Shown here in pieces: positions 1-7,230 of a DNA stretch of 20,345 bases (the first letter of the stretch is position 1; each line of letters starts with the position of its first letter). The DNA comes from JACCTH01 sp035250485 (GTDB lineage: Bacteria; Actinomycetota; Acidimicrobiia; Spongiisociales; ZC4RG35). The translations under genes and the position numbers were made by a program. The DNA lies in contig DATFFB010000004.1 of assembly GCA_035250485.1 (NCBI GenBank), forward strand, positions 1-20,345, read 5' to 3'. The notes below the pieces were generated by a model. It saw nothing but the letters and a program-made list of their open reading frames with translations, searched no databases and was not told the origin of the DNA.

Positions 1-610
1 TGAAGACGAGGTCGCGGAAGGAAATGACTCCCTGCAAGACCCCGTCGTCGTCGGTCACGTAGACATAAGAGAGGTCATCGAGCTCTTCTCGGAGCTGGCG
101 GATACGTTCGATCGCCTCTCCCGCGTTCAACCCCAGCGGCAGGCGCGCAATTTCGGTAGTCATCAAGCCGCCGGCCGAGTCGGCGGGATACGTCAGAAGC
201 CGTCTGACTTCGGAGGCTGCCTTCACCGTGAGAAGGTCGATCAATGACTCAGCGGCTTCGTCGGAAACCTCGCTGAGCACATCGGCCGCATCCTCGGGAG
301 TCATCTCCTCGAGTAATGCCGCCGCCTCGGCCTGGGGGAGATCCTCGAGCAGATCGGCGGCCACCTCGGTATGGAGTTCGGCCAGTACTTCCGCCGCCTC
401 CGGGGCCTCGAGATCGCTGATCAGTTCCGAAAGCGCCTCTTCATCGAGCTCGCCGAGGATTGCGGCTGCGGCCCCGGGAGCAAGAGCAGCCAGCGCCTCC
501 CACTCCTCGCCGTGGGCATCGAGGTACTCCTCGACCGCCTCCGGTTGGCGGCGCGCCTGCGTCAGCAACAGCCGGGCCAGCTGGCGAGGACTACGGAGGC
601 GGAGCTTCAC
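1..610 (-). CDS. mgtE: MgtE-family magnesium transporter, partial (N-terminal and CBS domains)
   Basis: About 203 codons are visible before the gene runs off the left edge, so the membrane domain is not seen. Read on the minus strand, residues about 25-130 are an acidic Leu/Ala/Glu-rich helical repeat typical of the MgtE N domain (segments such as ELDEEALSELISDLEAPEAA). The linker hallmark YPADSAGGLMTTE follows, and then the start of a CBS domain (YVYVTDDDGVLQGVISFRDL). In this family the N and CBS domains sense cytosolic Mg2+ and gate the channel. The start is chosen at GTG (610) because an in-frame TAG lies three codons upstream. The GAGGAG sequence abuts that GTG directly, so the exact start is uncertain. 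It follows greA by 26 nt and is probably cotranscribed. It could be a soluble MgtE-N/CBS protein, since the pore domain is out of view. Confidence 0.85.
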   Translation of the reverse strand, partial: MKLRLRSPRQLARLLLTQARRQPEAVEEYLDAHGEEWEALAALAPGAAAAILGELDEEALSELISDLEAPEAAEVLAELHTEVAADLLEDLPQAEAAALLEEMTPEDAADVLSEVSDEAAESLIDLLTVKAASEVRRLLTYPADSAGGLMTTEIARLPLGLNAGEAIERIRQLREELDDLSYVYVTDDDGVLQGVISFRDLVF

Positions 611-636
611 CTCCTCAGGCTATTTCCCCGGAAGGT

Positions 637-1113
637 TCAGGTCTGGAAGGGACGAATCGCCTTGACCGTCACGGTGAAGGTTCCACCGGGGGCCTGGTAA
701 GTGACCTGCTCACCCTTCCTGGCACCGATCAACGCCTGTCCGAGGGGTCCGGCGGGCGAAGCGAGAAGAAAGCCGGGCTCACGGTTCTCGGGGTTGGCGA
801 CGAAGTACTCGGATTCGTCGCCATCGGAATCGACCACCGTGACGATGGATCCGATCTGCACCGAGCCATCATCGGTCGGTTCCTCTACCGCGGCCTGAGC
901 CAGAATCGCCTCCAGCTGCCGGATCCGAGCCTCCATCAGTCCCTGGTCGTTTTTGGCGGCGTCGTAGTCGCCGTTCTCCCGCAGGTCGCCATGAGCGCGC
1001 GCTTCCGAGAGCCGCCCCTCGATGCTTCGTCGACCGTTGGTCTTGAGATCTTCAAGCTCGGCCGACAGCTTTTCAAAAGCCGAGGGCGTGAGCCAGGTCG
1101 TCTCGTCTGTCAT
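637..1113 (-). CDS. greA: Transcription elongation factor GreA
   Basis: The 158-residue protein has the usual GreA length. GreA enters the secondary channel of RNA polymerase and stimulates cleavage of backtracked RNA, rescuing arrested complexes. Residues 8-80 form the N-terminal coiled coil. Its tip carries GDLRENGDY (42-50), with the acidic D43 and E46 that correspond to the Mg2+-coordinating pair. Residues 85-158 form the FKBP-like C-terminal domain, including a segment GPLGQALIGARKGEQV. The ATG at 1113 has no SD sequence. A TATCCT box ends 6 nt before it, so greA probably has its own promoter giving a leaderless mRNA, besides any read-through from uvrB 41 nt upstream. Confidence 0.95.
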   Translation of the reverse strand: MTDETTWLTPSAFEKLSAELEDLKTNGRRSIEGRLSEARAHGDLRENGDYDAAKNDQGLMEARIRQLEAILAQAAVEEPTDDGSVQIGSIVTVVDSDGDESEYFVANPENREPGFLLASPAGPLGQALIGARKGEQVTYQAPGGTFTVTVKAIRPFQT

Positions 1114-1119
1114 TCGCTA

Positions 1120-1125
1120 AGGATA
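1120..1125 (-). promoter_or_regulatory. Putative -10 box of greA (leaderless)
   Basis: TATCCT reads on the minus strand and is followed by 6 nt and then the greA ATG. No SD sequence is present. The spacing predicts a transcript beginning at or next to the start codon. No convincing -35 element is visible. Confidence 0.45.
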
Positions 1126-1139
1126 AACCCGGTGGGTTT
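1125..1139. repeat. Small inverted repeat between uvrB and greA
   Basis: AAACCC-GGT-GGGTTT forms a 6-bp stem with a 3-nt loop. On the plus strand it is followed by two more T residues. On the minus strand it is followed by A, T and two C residues, so it would be at best a weak terminator of uvrB. It abuts the greA -10 box. Confidence 0.35.
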
Positions 1140-1154
1140 TTGGCCCGAGACCCC

Positions 1155-3164
1155 TCAGCCCACTGCTGACGTGATCTGACGAAGCTCGCGCTTGAGATCG
1201 TTGACCTCGTCGCGCAGTCGGGCGGCGTATTCGAATCGGAGCTCTTTGGCAGCCTGATGCATCTCGTCTTCCAGAGACATGATCAGGCGAGTGAGATCAT
1301 CACCCTCCAGGTTGAGCGGCTCGCGCTGGGTCAATTCCCGGCGGCGGCGATCGCCCGGAGTGGGCTCGGTGGCGACGAGATCCAGGATGTCGGACACCTT
1401 TTTTCTGATCGTTTGCGGATCGATGCCGTGCGTTTCGTTGTATTCCTCTTGCAAGCGGCGGCGTCGATTGGTCTCGTTGATCGCCTGCTGCATCGACCTG
1501 GTGATCTGATCGGCGTACATGATCACTTGCCCGTCGACGTTACGGGCGGCTCGTCCGATGATCTGAATAAGCGACGTCTCCGAACGGAGGAAGCCTTCCT
1601 TATCGGCATCGAGGATGGCCACCAGCGACACCTCGGGTAGGTCGAGGCCCTCTCGCAACAGGTTGATGCCGACCAGGACGTCGAATTCGCCCAGGCGAAG
1701 CTCGCGCAAGATAGAAATGCGCTCCAGGGTGTCGATCTCGGAATGGAGATAGCGGGCCCGCACTCCCATCTCGAGGAGATAGTCGGTGAGGTCCTCGGCC
1801 ATTTTCTTGGTGAGGGTGGTGACCAGGATCCGTTGATCGGCCAGAGCTCGGGAACGGATTTCTTCCAGCAAGTCGTCGATCTGGCCCTTGGTGGGGCGAA
1901 CCACCACTTCGGGGTCGACCAGCCCGGTAGGGCGGGCGATCTGCTCCACCACCTGAGTCGAGCGGGCCAGCTCGAATTCGGAGGGGGTGGCGGATAGGAA
2001 GACAATTTGATTGGCCTTCTCGAGCCACTCGTCGAAACGAAGGGGGCGATTGTCCATGGCCGAAGGGAGACGAAACCCGTGCTCGACCAGCATTTGCTTG
2101 CGACTGTGATCACCTTCGTACTGCCCTCCAATTTGGGGCACCGTGACGTGAGACTCATCGATGATCGTGAGATAGTTCTCGGGGAAGTAATCGAGCAAGG
2201 TGTAGGGGGGCTCCCCGGCGCTGCGGCCATCGAGGTAGCGCGAATAGTTTTCGATCCCGGTGCAGAAGCCCACCTCGCGGATCATCTCGAGGTCGTACTG
2301 GGTCCGCATTCGCAGCCGTTGCGCCTCCAGCAACTTGCCCTTGCCCTCGAGTTCGGCAAGCCGGGCGGCGAGCTCCTCTTCGATTTGCAATGTTGCCTTC
2401 AACATTCGCTCTCGTTCGGTGACGTAGTGCGTGGCAGGGAAGATCACGATCTCGGAGAGATCCTCAATCACCTCGCCAGTGATGGGGTTCATGCGCAGTA
2501 TCTTCTCGACTTCGTCCCCGAAATAGGAGAAGCGGACCACCGTCTCCTCGTAGGCGGGCATTACCTCCAAGGTGTCACCCTTGACCCGGAACTTCCCCCT
2601 GATGAGGTTGACCTCGTTGCGTTCGTAGCCGATGTCGACCAAGCGGCGGATGGCATCACCCATCGGATACTGGACGTTGCGGAAGAGCCGGAGCAGCTGG
2701 CCCTCGTACTGCTCGGGTGAACCGAGCCCGTAGATGCAGGAAACGGAGGCGACGATGATGACGTCGTCGCGCACCAGCAGCGCTGAGGTGGCCGAGTGTC
2801 GAAGGCGATCGATCTCGTCGTTGACGGTGGCGTCCTTCTCGATATAGGTGTCGGTCGAAGGGATGTACGCCTCTGGCTGGTAGTAGTCGTAATACGACAC
2901 GAAATACTCGACCCGATTGTCGGGAAAGAACTGACGGAACTCGTTGGCTAGCTGGGCCGCGAGGGCTTTGTTGGGGGCGATGACGATCGTGGGCTTCTGG
3001 ACCGCCTCGATGGTCCAGGCGATGGTGGCGGACTTGCCCGAACCGGTGATGCCAAGAAGGGTCTGAAAGCGGTCTCCGCGGTTGATCCCTTCGGCCAGGG
3101 CAGCGATCGCTTTGGGCTGGTCTCCGGCCGGATCGAAATCCGACCGGACCTTGAAAGGGGGCAC
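1155..3164 (-). CDS. uvrB: UvrABC excinuclease subunit B
   Basis: This is the damage-verifying helicase-like subunit of nucleotide excision repair, working with UvrA and UvrC. With the GTG start at 3164 it has 669 residues, normal for UvrB. It opens with the family signature SDFDPAGDQPKAI. Walker A is GITGSGKS (38-45). The DNA-clamping beta-hairpin is YYDYYQPEAYIPSTDTYIEKD-like. The DESH box lies in TIIDESHVTVPQ, and the C-terminal UvrC-interacting UVR motif is near ELRFEYAARLRDEVNDLK. An upstream in-frame ATG (3278) would add 38 non-conserved residues and run through the divergent promoter region, so GTG is preferred. A TACACT box lies 7 nt before GTG and no SD sequence is present, which points to a leaderless transcript. 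Confidence 0.97.
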   Translation of the reverse strand: MPPFKVRSDFDPAGDQPKAIAALAEGINRGDRFQTLLGITGSGKSATIAWTIEAVQKPTIVIAPNKALAAQLANEFRQFFPDNRVEYFVSYYDYYQPEAYIPSTDTYIEKDATVNDEIDRLRHSATSALLVRDDVIIVASVSCIYGLGSPEQYEGQLLRLFRNVQYPMGDAIRRLVDIGYERNEVNLIRGKFRVKGDTLEVMPAYEETVVRFSYFGDEVEKILRMNPITGEVIEDLSEIVIFPATHYVTERERMLKATLQIEEELAARLAELEGKGKLLEAQRLRMRTQYDLEMIREVGFCTGIENYSRYLDGRSAGEPPYTLLDYFPENYLTIIDESHVTVPQIGGQYEGDHSRKQMLVEHGFRLPSAMDNRPLRFDEWLEKANQIVFLSATPSEFELARSTQVVEQIARPTGLVDPEVVVRPTKGQIDDLLEEIRSRALADQRILVTTLTKKMAEDLTDYLLEMGVRARYLHSEIDTLERISILRELRLGEFDVLVGINLLREGLDLPEVSLVAILDADKEGFLRSETSLIQIIGRAARNVDGQVIMYADQITRSMQQAINETNRRRRLQEEYNETHGIDPQTIRKKVSDILDLVATEPTPGDRRRRELTQREPLNLEGDDLTRLIMSLEDEMHQAAKELRFEYAARLRDEVNDLKRELRQITSAVG

Positions 3165-3171
3165 GTCCGGA

Positions 3172-3177
3172 AGTGTA
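3172..3177 (-). promoter_or_regulatory. Putative -10 box of uvrB (leaderless)
   Basis: TACACT on the minus strand is followed by 7 nt and then the GTG start of uvrB. The spacing predicts initiation at or beside the start codon. It supports the GTG over the upstream ATG. Confidence 0.4.
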
Positions 3178-3202
3178 CGGAGCGACTGTGACAACCCTTT
3201 TG

Positions 3203-3218
3203 CGAACCCAGGGGTTCG
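3203..3218. promoter_or_regulatory. Palindrome in the uvrB/ferredoxin divergent region, possible operator
   Basis: CGAACCC-AG-GGGTTCG is a perfect 7+7 bp inverted repeat. It lies 38 nt upstream of the uvrB GTG, roughly over the predicted -35 region. The outer half-sites CGAAC and GTTCG match those of a Gram-positive LexA box. They are 6 bp apart, however, instead of the usual 4, so LexA binding is only a possibility. Confidence 0.35.
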
Positions 3219-3263
3219 TGACGCCCCTGAGGGGGTGTGGTGTCCACAGCCCGGGGAACGTTT

Positions 3264-3269
3264 TAGATT
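3264..3269 (+). promoter_or_regulatory. Putative -10 box of the ferredoxin/hydrolase operon (leaderless)
   Basis: TAGATT is followed by 7 nt and the ATG at 3277. No SD sequence precedes the ATG, so a leaderless transcript is likely. Confidence 0.45.
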
Positions 3270-3276
3270 CGACGAC

Positions 3277-3705
3277 ATGGACTCCGCCGAGCGACTGACT
3301 TACGTTGCCTCGGCTCTCTCCATCGGGTCGGTCGAGCGGCACCTGTTCCTCTGTGCCGAACAGAAGACGCCGAAGTGCGCTCCTTACGAAGAGACCGCGG
3401 AGGTCTGGCGCTATCTCAAGGGACGGCTCAAGGAACTCGACCTAGCTTCGGCGCCGCCCCCCTGGGGCGGCAAATCGGGGATGGAGCCCTTCCCGGTGCC
3501 GCCGGGTGGGGGCCGAGTGCTGCGTAGCAAAGTGGATTGCCTGAGAATCTGCGAGAGCGGCCCCATCGCGGTGGTCTACCCCGAAGGAACTTGGTATCAC
3601 GGCGTCACGGTCCCGGTGATGGAGAGGATCATTACCGAGCACCTCATCGGGGGCACACCCGTCGCAGACCATGTCTTCGCGGTCGGGCCGCTGAGCGTGC
3701 CATGA
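3277..3705 (+). CDS. Thioredoxin-fold (2Fe-2S) ferredoxin domain protein
   Basis: This is a 142-residue protein. HLFLCAEQKTPKC (22-34) supplies C26 and C34. KVDCLRICESGPIAVVYPEG (86-105) supplies C88 and C92. This C-x7-C ... C-x3-C pattern, with the following GPIAVVYPEGTWY, is the signature of thioredoxin-like [2Fe-2S] ferredoxins. These carry electrons or serve as accessory domains in the cytoplasm. The C-terminal segment VMERIITEHLIGG is the usual closing helix. Its redox partner is not evident here. Its stop overlaps the ATG of the next gene (ATGA), so the two are translationally coupled. An in-frame ORF extends upstream into uvrB antisense, but this ATG fits the family start and the -10 box. 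Confidence 0.9.
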   Translation: MDSAERLTYVASALSIGSVERHLFLCAEQKTPKCAPYEETAEVWRYLKGRLKELDLASAPPPWGGKSGMEPFPVPPGGGRVLRSKVDCLRICESGPIAVVYPEGTWYHGVTVPVMERIITEHLIGGTPVADHVFAVGPLSVP

Positions 3706-4613
3706 AATGGTTTCGGCGGGGTCTCTTGGCCGCCGCCATGTGGCGGCTCTTCGGACCCGTCGTCCCGCTGCCCTGGCCCCGGCCGCAGAAGCATCCCTGG
3801 CGGATTCCGGCGCGCACGATGTTCGCGGGAAATCGCGAACTCTCGATCCGCGAGGTCGGCCCTCTCGACGGCCCACCTCTGGTTTTGATCCACGGCTTGG
3901 CTGGTTCGTCGATTGCCGAGTGGTACAAGGTGGCACCGCTTTTGGCCGATCGCTTCCGGGTCCTGATGATCGACCATCGCTCCCACGGGTTGTCGGTGGC
4001 GGACAAGGGCCGCTTTGAGATCGCGGACGTGGCCGACGACATCGCCTCGGTTCTCGACCAGCTCGACACCGGGCCCGTCGCCCTAGTCGGGTACTCGATG
4101 GGCGGGGCCATTGTCCAGGCTTTGGCTCATCGCCACCCGGATCTGGTTAGCCGGCTGGTCCTGGTAGCAACGTTGTCCCACCACCCCCGAGGATGGCGAG
4201 AGCTGCGTCAGCTAGGCGCCCTCATCACCCGGGCTTGGGAGCGGGCCACCGGCACGGGGACGCCAGAGGTGAGGACCGCCTACCTGCTGTCCACGGGAGT
4301 GGTAGCGCGGGAGCACGGGAGGTGGCTCTGGGAAGAAACCCACCGCCGTGATCCAGACGCCGGTGCCCAGGCGAGTCGAGCACTGTTTCGCTTTGATTCC
4401 CGAGCCTGGCTGCCGACGCTACGGGTTCCAACCCTGGTTGTGATCCCTGAACGCGATCAACTGGTCCCGGCGAAATGGCAGCGGGAGATGGCGCGCTTGA
4501 TTGAACGCGCCGAGACGGTTGAGGTAGTCGGCGGGCGTCACGAGATACCGTGGTCGCACGCCGAACTACTGGCGCAACGAATCGAGAAGTTCCTGGTGGC
4601 CGAGACCGGCTAG
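3702..4613 (+). CDS. Alpha/beta-fold hydrolase
   Basis: This is a 303-residue protein with the full alpha/beta-hydrolase signature. The oxyanion-side motif is LIHGLAGSS (62-70). The nucleophile elbow is GYSMGG, with Ser132. The acid is Asp252 in VIPERDQLVP, and the catalytic His280 lies in VGGRHEIPWSH. Residues 1-25 are basic then hydrophobic (MKWFRRGLLAAAMWRLFG) and may associate with the membrane. The substrate cannot be told from sequence; esterase, lipase-like or C-C hydrolase activity are all possible. The ATG overlaps the ferredoxin stop by 4 nt, which makes it the second gene of that operon. It ends 1 nt before the stop of the convergent microprotein gene. Confidence 0.92.
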   Translation: MKWFRRGLLAAAMWRLFGPVVPLPWPRPQKHPWRIPARTMFAGNRELSIREVGPLDGPPLVLIHGLAGSSIAEWYKVAPLLADRFRVLMIDHRSHGLSVADKGRFEIADVADDIASVLDQLDTGPVALVGYSMGGAIVQALAHRHPDLVSRLVLVATLSHHPRGWRELRQLGALITRAWERATGTGTPEVRTAYLLSTGVVAREHGRWLWEETHRRDPDAGAQASRALFRFDSRAWLPTLRVPTLVVIPERDQLVPAKWQREMARLIERAETVEVVGGRHEIPWSHAELLAQRIEKFLVAETG

Positions 4614-4614
4614 C

Positions 4615-4695
4615 TCAGATGGGTTCGTTAGAGAAGTAGCGCCAAGCGACGAAAGCGATCCCGGCAATCGTCAGGATCAGTAGAAGCTTCTTCAT
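4615..4695 (-). CDS. 26-residue membrane microprotein
   Basis: The translation reads MKKLLLILTIAGIAFVAWRY followed by FSNEPI and a TGA stop. A strong SD sequence, AGGAGGT (4707-4701), sits 5 nt before the ATG. A TATCCT box sits 18 nt before it. The peptide is a single hydrophobic helix with a basic N-terminus, so it is probably a membrane peptide. It resembles the start of actinobacterial DLW-39-type small proteins (MKKLLLL...), but it lacks the acidic DLW tail that names them, so the assignment is tentative. It is convergent with the hydrolase gene (1-nt gap) and divergent from the cupredoxin lipoprotein gene. The good SD, a promoter-like box and a clean start and stop argue that it is real. 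Confidence 0.65.
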   Translation of the reverse strand: MKKLLLILTIAGIAFVAWRYFSNEPI

Positions 4696-4713
4696 CCCTT
4701 ACCTCCTGTGGCG

Positions 4714-4719
4714 AGGATA
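4714..4719 (-). promoter_or_regulatory. Putative -10 box of the microprotein gene
   Basis: TATCCT on the minus strand lies 18 nt upstream of the ATG, leaving room for a short leader that contains the AGGAGGT ribosome binding site. Confidence 0.4.
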
Positions 4720-4764
4720 GTTGTGTCTTTGGGGTCGGTTTCCCTCTATTTCGATTACTTCCCT

Positions 4765-4770
4765 TAGGCT
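4765..4770 (+). promoter_or_regulatory. Putative -10 box of the cupredoxin-like lipoprotein gene (leaderless)
   Basis: TAGGCT is followed by 6 nt and the ATG at 4777. There is no SD sequence. Confidence 0.4.
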
Positions 4771-4776
4771 CGCGAA

Positions 4777-5223
4777 ATGAAACCGAGACTCCTGGCGGGT
4801 TTGGCCTTACTCCTCGCGGCCTGTGCAAGCGGACCGCAGGCAACCACCCTGGGAACCACTACCACCCAGCAGGAAACCACCAGCACGACCGAACAAACAA
4901 CCACCACCGGGCAACGCACCACGGCCCCGACGACGACCGCCGCGGTCACCACTACCACCGCCGCTCAGACTCTGATTCGAGTGGAGGGCGGGGTCAAGGT
5001 GGAGGGCCCGGACACGATCAGTGTTCGCCAGGGAGAGGTTGTCAGCTTCCAAGTCGTGGCCGATGTGGCCGATGAGGTCCACGTCCACGGCTACGACCTC
5101 CTCTTTGAGACCGTACCCGGCGAGCCAATCGTGGTCCAGTTCATGGCGGACGCCGCGGGGATATTCGAAGTCGAGCTCGAGGAGAGTCACCTCGATTTGG
5201 TGAATATCGAGGTCACTCCTTGA
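4777..5223 (+). CDS. Lipoprotein with Thr-rich linker and cupredoxin-like domain
   Basis: This is a 148-residue exported protein. Its signal peptide MKPRLLAGLALLLAAC ends in a lipobox with Cys16 as the lipidated residue. A low-complexity Thr-rich spacer (about 23-65) follows. Residues 66-148 form a beta-rich domain with the layout of actinobacterial cupredoxin-like proteins: ISVRQGEVVSFQVVADVADE, VHVHGYDL, then EPIVVQFMADAAGIFEVELEE and SHLDLVNIEV. His residues in VHVHGYD and SHLD could bind metal, but the Cys of a type 1 copper site is absent, so copper binding is not assured. It acts outside the membrane. The following membrane protein gene starts 4 nt after its stop, so the two form an operon and may work as a pair. 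Confidence 0.8.
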   Translation: MKPRLLAGLALLLAACASGPQATTLGTTTTQQETTSTTEQTTTTGQRTTAPTTTAAVTTTTAAQTLIRVEGGVKVEGPDTISVRQGEVVSFQVVADVADEVHVHGYDLLFETVPGEPIVVQFMADAAGIFEVELEESHLDLVNIEVTP

Positions 5224-5227
5224 CGTC

Positions 5228-6538
5228 ATGATGATTCGGATCCCGTTCCTGGGACACGGGATCGGCGGCCGGCTCGACCTCCCGGTTCCAGTGACCTACT
5301 TCGCTGCCGGAGCGGCCGTGGTTTTGATTGTCACGTTCGTCGCTCTGGCGGCGCTGTGGACCAAGCCAAGGCTCCAGGGGGGCCCGGAGGGCGAAACCCG
5401 AGACGTGCGCCCGCCGATGGCGCTGCTGGCCTGGATCGGTCTGGCTGGGTTCCTCTTGGCGGTGCTGGGTGGAGTCTCGGCGCTGGTGACGGGACAGGAC
5501 TCCACCGGAACCCGCAACATCGCTCCGGTGTTGCTGTGGGTTTTCTTTTGGCTCGTGGTGCCATTCGCCTCGGTCTTGTTGGGCAATCTCTATTCGGGTG
5601 TCAATCCCTGGCGCACAATTTCTCGCTGGCTTGGAATCGGCGAGCGCGAGTCGGATCGCCCTCTCCAGCGGGTTGGCGTTTGGCCGGCGGCAATCGGCCT
5701 GGTGGCTTTCGCCTGGCTCGAACTCGTCTATCCCGCGAGCGCCCTCCCCAGCACCATCGCCATCGCCGCCCTCGCCTACTCGATCTACTTGATCGTGGTG
5801 GTGTCCCGCTTCGGGCGGGAATCGGCGCTCGCTTCTTTCGACATTTTCACTCCTTACAACCGCCTCTTCTCGAGCATCGGTCCGTGGGGACGAAGCGCCG
5901 ACGGCCACCTGATCCGGCGCAAATGGCTCCACGCCCTTCCGGCCATCCCGGAGTGGAAGGGCTTGGCGGCCTTGCTGATAGTGATGATCGCCACCGTCAG
6001 CTTCGACGGGCTCTCCAATACGGTCGGCTACGAGGCAGTCACCGGGAGCTTCGGGATGTCGATCGCCGGCCGGACTCTCTATCTCCTACTGGCTTGCCTC
6101 CTCGTCGGGGGTGCCTATTACCTCGCTTGTTGGGCGGCAGCCCGGTTAGCCGGGGATTCGGAGTTGAGCACGGGGAGAGTCGCCTCCAGATTTGCTCACA
6201 CCCTGGTCCCGATCGCCTTCGCATACAGCTTCGCTCACTACTTCACACTCATCATCTTCGAAGGGCAGAGCATCATCGCGGCCGCGGCCGATCCGTTCGG
6301 GTTGGGTTGGGACCTGTTCGGGGCCCGCGACTACAAGATCGATTTCTTTCTCGGCGCGATTCCCGTTTGGTACATCCAGCTGGCGACCATCATCGCCGGC
6401 CACATCGCCGGAGTGGTTTTGGCCCACGATCGCGCGCTGGCGGACTTCAAGGGCGTCGGGGCGGTCCGCTCGCAGTACGCGATGCTGGTGTTGATGGTTC
6501 TCTTGACTGGCCTCGGCCTTTTCATCCTGGCCGGCTAA
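5228..6538 (+). CDS. Uncharacterised 10-helix membrane protein
   Basis: This 436-residue protein has about ten hydrophobic helices, near 22-44, 63-83, 98-120, 150-167, 175-192, 244-262, 282-304, 322-343, 375-398 and 416-434. It opens with HGIGGRLDLPVPVTYFAAGA. The stretch AHYFTLIIFEGQ and the segment GHIAGVVLAHDRAL place His337, His392 and His400 in or near the membrane, possible metal or heme ligands. I recall similar actinobacterial proteins labelled 'fenitrothion hydrolase', but nothing visible here supports a hydrolase site. Its partner is the cupredoxin-like lipoprotein 4 nt upstream, so a role in metal or redox chemistry at the membrane is an inference only. ATG codons at 5228 and 5231 are both possible starts. 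The stop overlaps that of the convergent gene by 4 bp (CTAA). Confidence 0.8.
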   Translation: MMIRIPFLGHGIGGRLDLPVPVTYFAAGAAVVLIVTFVALAALWTKPRLQGGPEGETRDVRPPMALLAWIGLAGFLLAVLGGVSALVTGQDSTGTRNIAPVLLWVFFWLVVPFASVLLGNLYSGVNPWRTISRWLGIGERESDRPLQRVGVWPAAIGLVAFAWLELVYPASALPSTIAIAALAYSIYLIVVVSRFGRESALASFDIFTPYNRLFSSIGPWGRSADGHLIRRKWLHALPAIPEWKGLAALLIVMIATVSFDGLSNTVGYEAVTGSFGMSIAGRTLYLLLACLLVGGAYYLACWAAARLAGDSELSTGRVASRFAHTLVPIAFAYSFAHYFTLIIFEGQSIIAAAADPFGLGWDLFGARDYKIDFFLGAIPVWYIQLATIIAGHIAGVVLAHDRALADFKGVGAVRSQYAMLVLMVLLTGLGLFILAG

Positions 6539-7218
6539 GAGGAGCGAGCTTTCCGAACCCAGGGCAGGGCGCCGTTGTAGCGGATATTGCGGAAATTCTT
6601 CCAGAGGCGCTTGCGATCGACGCAGACGATCGAGCTGTCGACCGGGGCGCTCGATCCCAGATAATCGGCCAGCGAACGAAGCGTGTGTTCCCACATCTTG
6701 TTCTCAGCTCGACTGCCAAAAGCGATCATTCCGGCTTCGTACAGCGGATCGTTGGTGCGGATCAAGAGCTGCACCTGGGCGATGGTCCCCGCCGCCTCGT
6801 CCTCGTAGGCACTGAAGGTGATGAAGCCAGCAAACGGGTGGCCCTCCGGCGTCATGTAGCTGAAGGAGGTGTCATCCGAGTAGAGCACGAGAACCCCCGT
6901 CGAGAGGGGCACCGGTCCCTGATTCGACTTGATAAGCCCCACCTCGCCCGGCTTGATTCCAGTCACCGGCGCGTAGAACCGCGAGTTGGAAGGCCAGAAC
7001 CTCCCATATTCCGCTTTCCACGTAGCGATGATTTGCTGGGGTGTCTTGTTCGGAATCGCCACCTTGTAGGTCTTCTGCCACAACTGGCCAAATCCCTGCT
7101 GGGGACCGGTCAAGCGGCGGCCTTGAACGCGTCCTGTATTGAAGTGCGCGGGCGAATCACCGATCTCGAGATGCTGGCGGGGTGGCGACCAGTTGGCGTC
7201 GTCTTTGCGTTGGTCCAT
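6535..7218 (-). CDS. Uncharacterised protein, possibly DUF1990/SRPBCC-like
   Basis: This 227-residue soluble protein has no signal peptide or membrane helix. The core (about 40-195) alternates beta strands and helices: KTYKVAIPNKTPQQIIATWK, FYAPVTGIKPGEVGLI, VPLSTGVLVLYSDDTSFSYM, TPEGHPFAGFITFSAYE, IAQVQLLIRTNDPLYEAGM. The order 'F-Y-TPEGHP-x-G ... sensor strand ... L-I-R' is like DUF1990 proteins and other SRPBCC ligand-binding folds. This is a resemblance by eye, not a firm assignment. A C-terminal tail rich in basic and aromatic residues follows (CVDRKRLWKNFRNIRYNG). It is the last gene of the partner-switching operon, 12 nt after the second STAS gene, with GGAAG before its ATG. It may be an effector or sensor for that switch. 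Its stop is shared with the convergent membrane protein gene. Confidence 0.75.
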   Translation of the reverse strand: MDQRKDDANWSPPRQHLEIGDSPAHFNTGRVQGRRLTGPQQGFGQLWQKTYKVAIPNKTPQQIIATWKAEYGRFWPSNSRFYAPVTGIKPGEVGLIKSNQGPVPLSTGVLVLYSDDTSFSYMTPEGHPFAGFITFSAYEDEAAGTIAQVQLLIRTNDPLYEAGMIAFGSRAENKMWEHTLRSLADYLGSSAPVDSSIVCVDRKRLWKNFRNIRYNGALPWVRKARSS

Positions 7219-7230
7219 CGTGTTTCTTCC

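Noticed and set aside
460..1179. Plus-strand ORF of 239 codons
   Set aside because: It is antisense to greA and the mgtE N-terminus, both of which have clear family motifs. Its composition (Arg/Gly/Pro-rich) is that of a shadow frame.
3203..3218. Canonical LexA/SOS box
   Set aside because: The half-sites match, but the spacing is 6 bp instead of 4, so it is listed only as a possible operator.
3165..3278. Upstream extension of uvrB to ATG at 3278
   Set aside because: The 38 added residues are not UvrB-like and would cover the divergent promoter region and palindrome. GTG at 3164 fits the family start and the -10 spacing.
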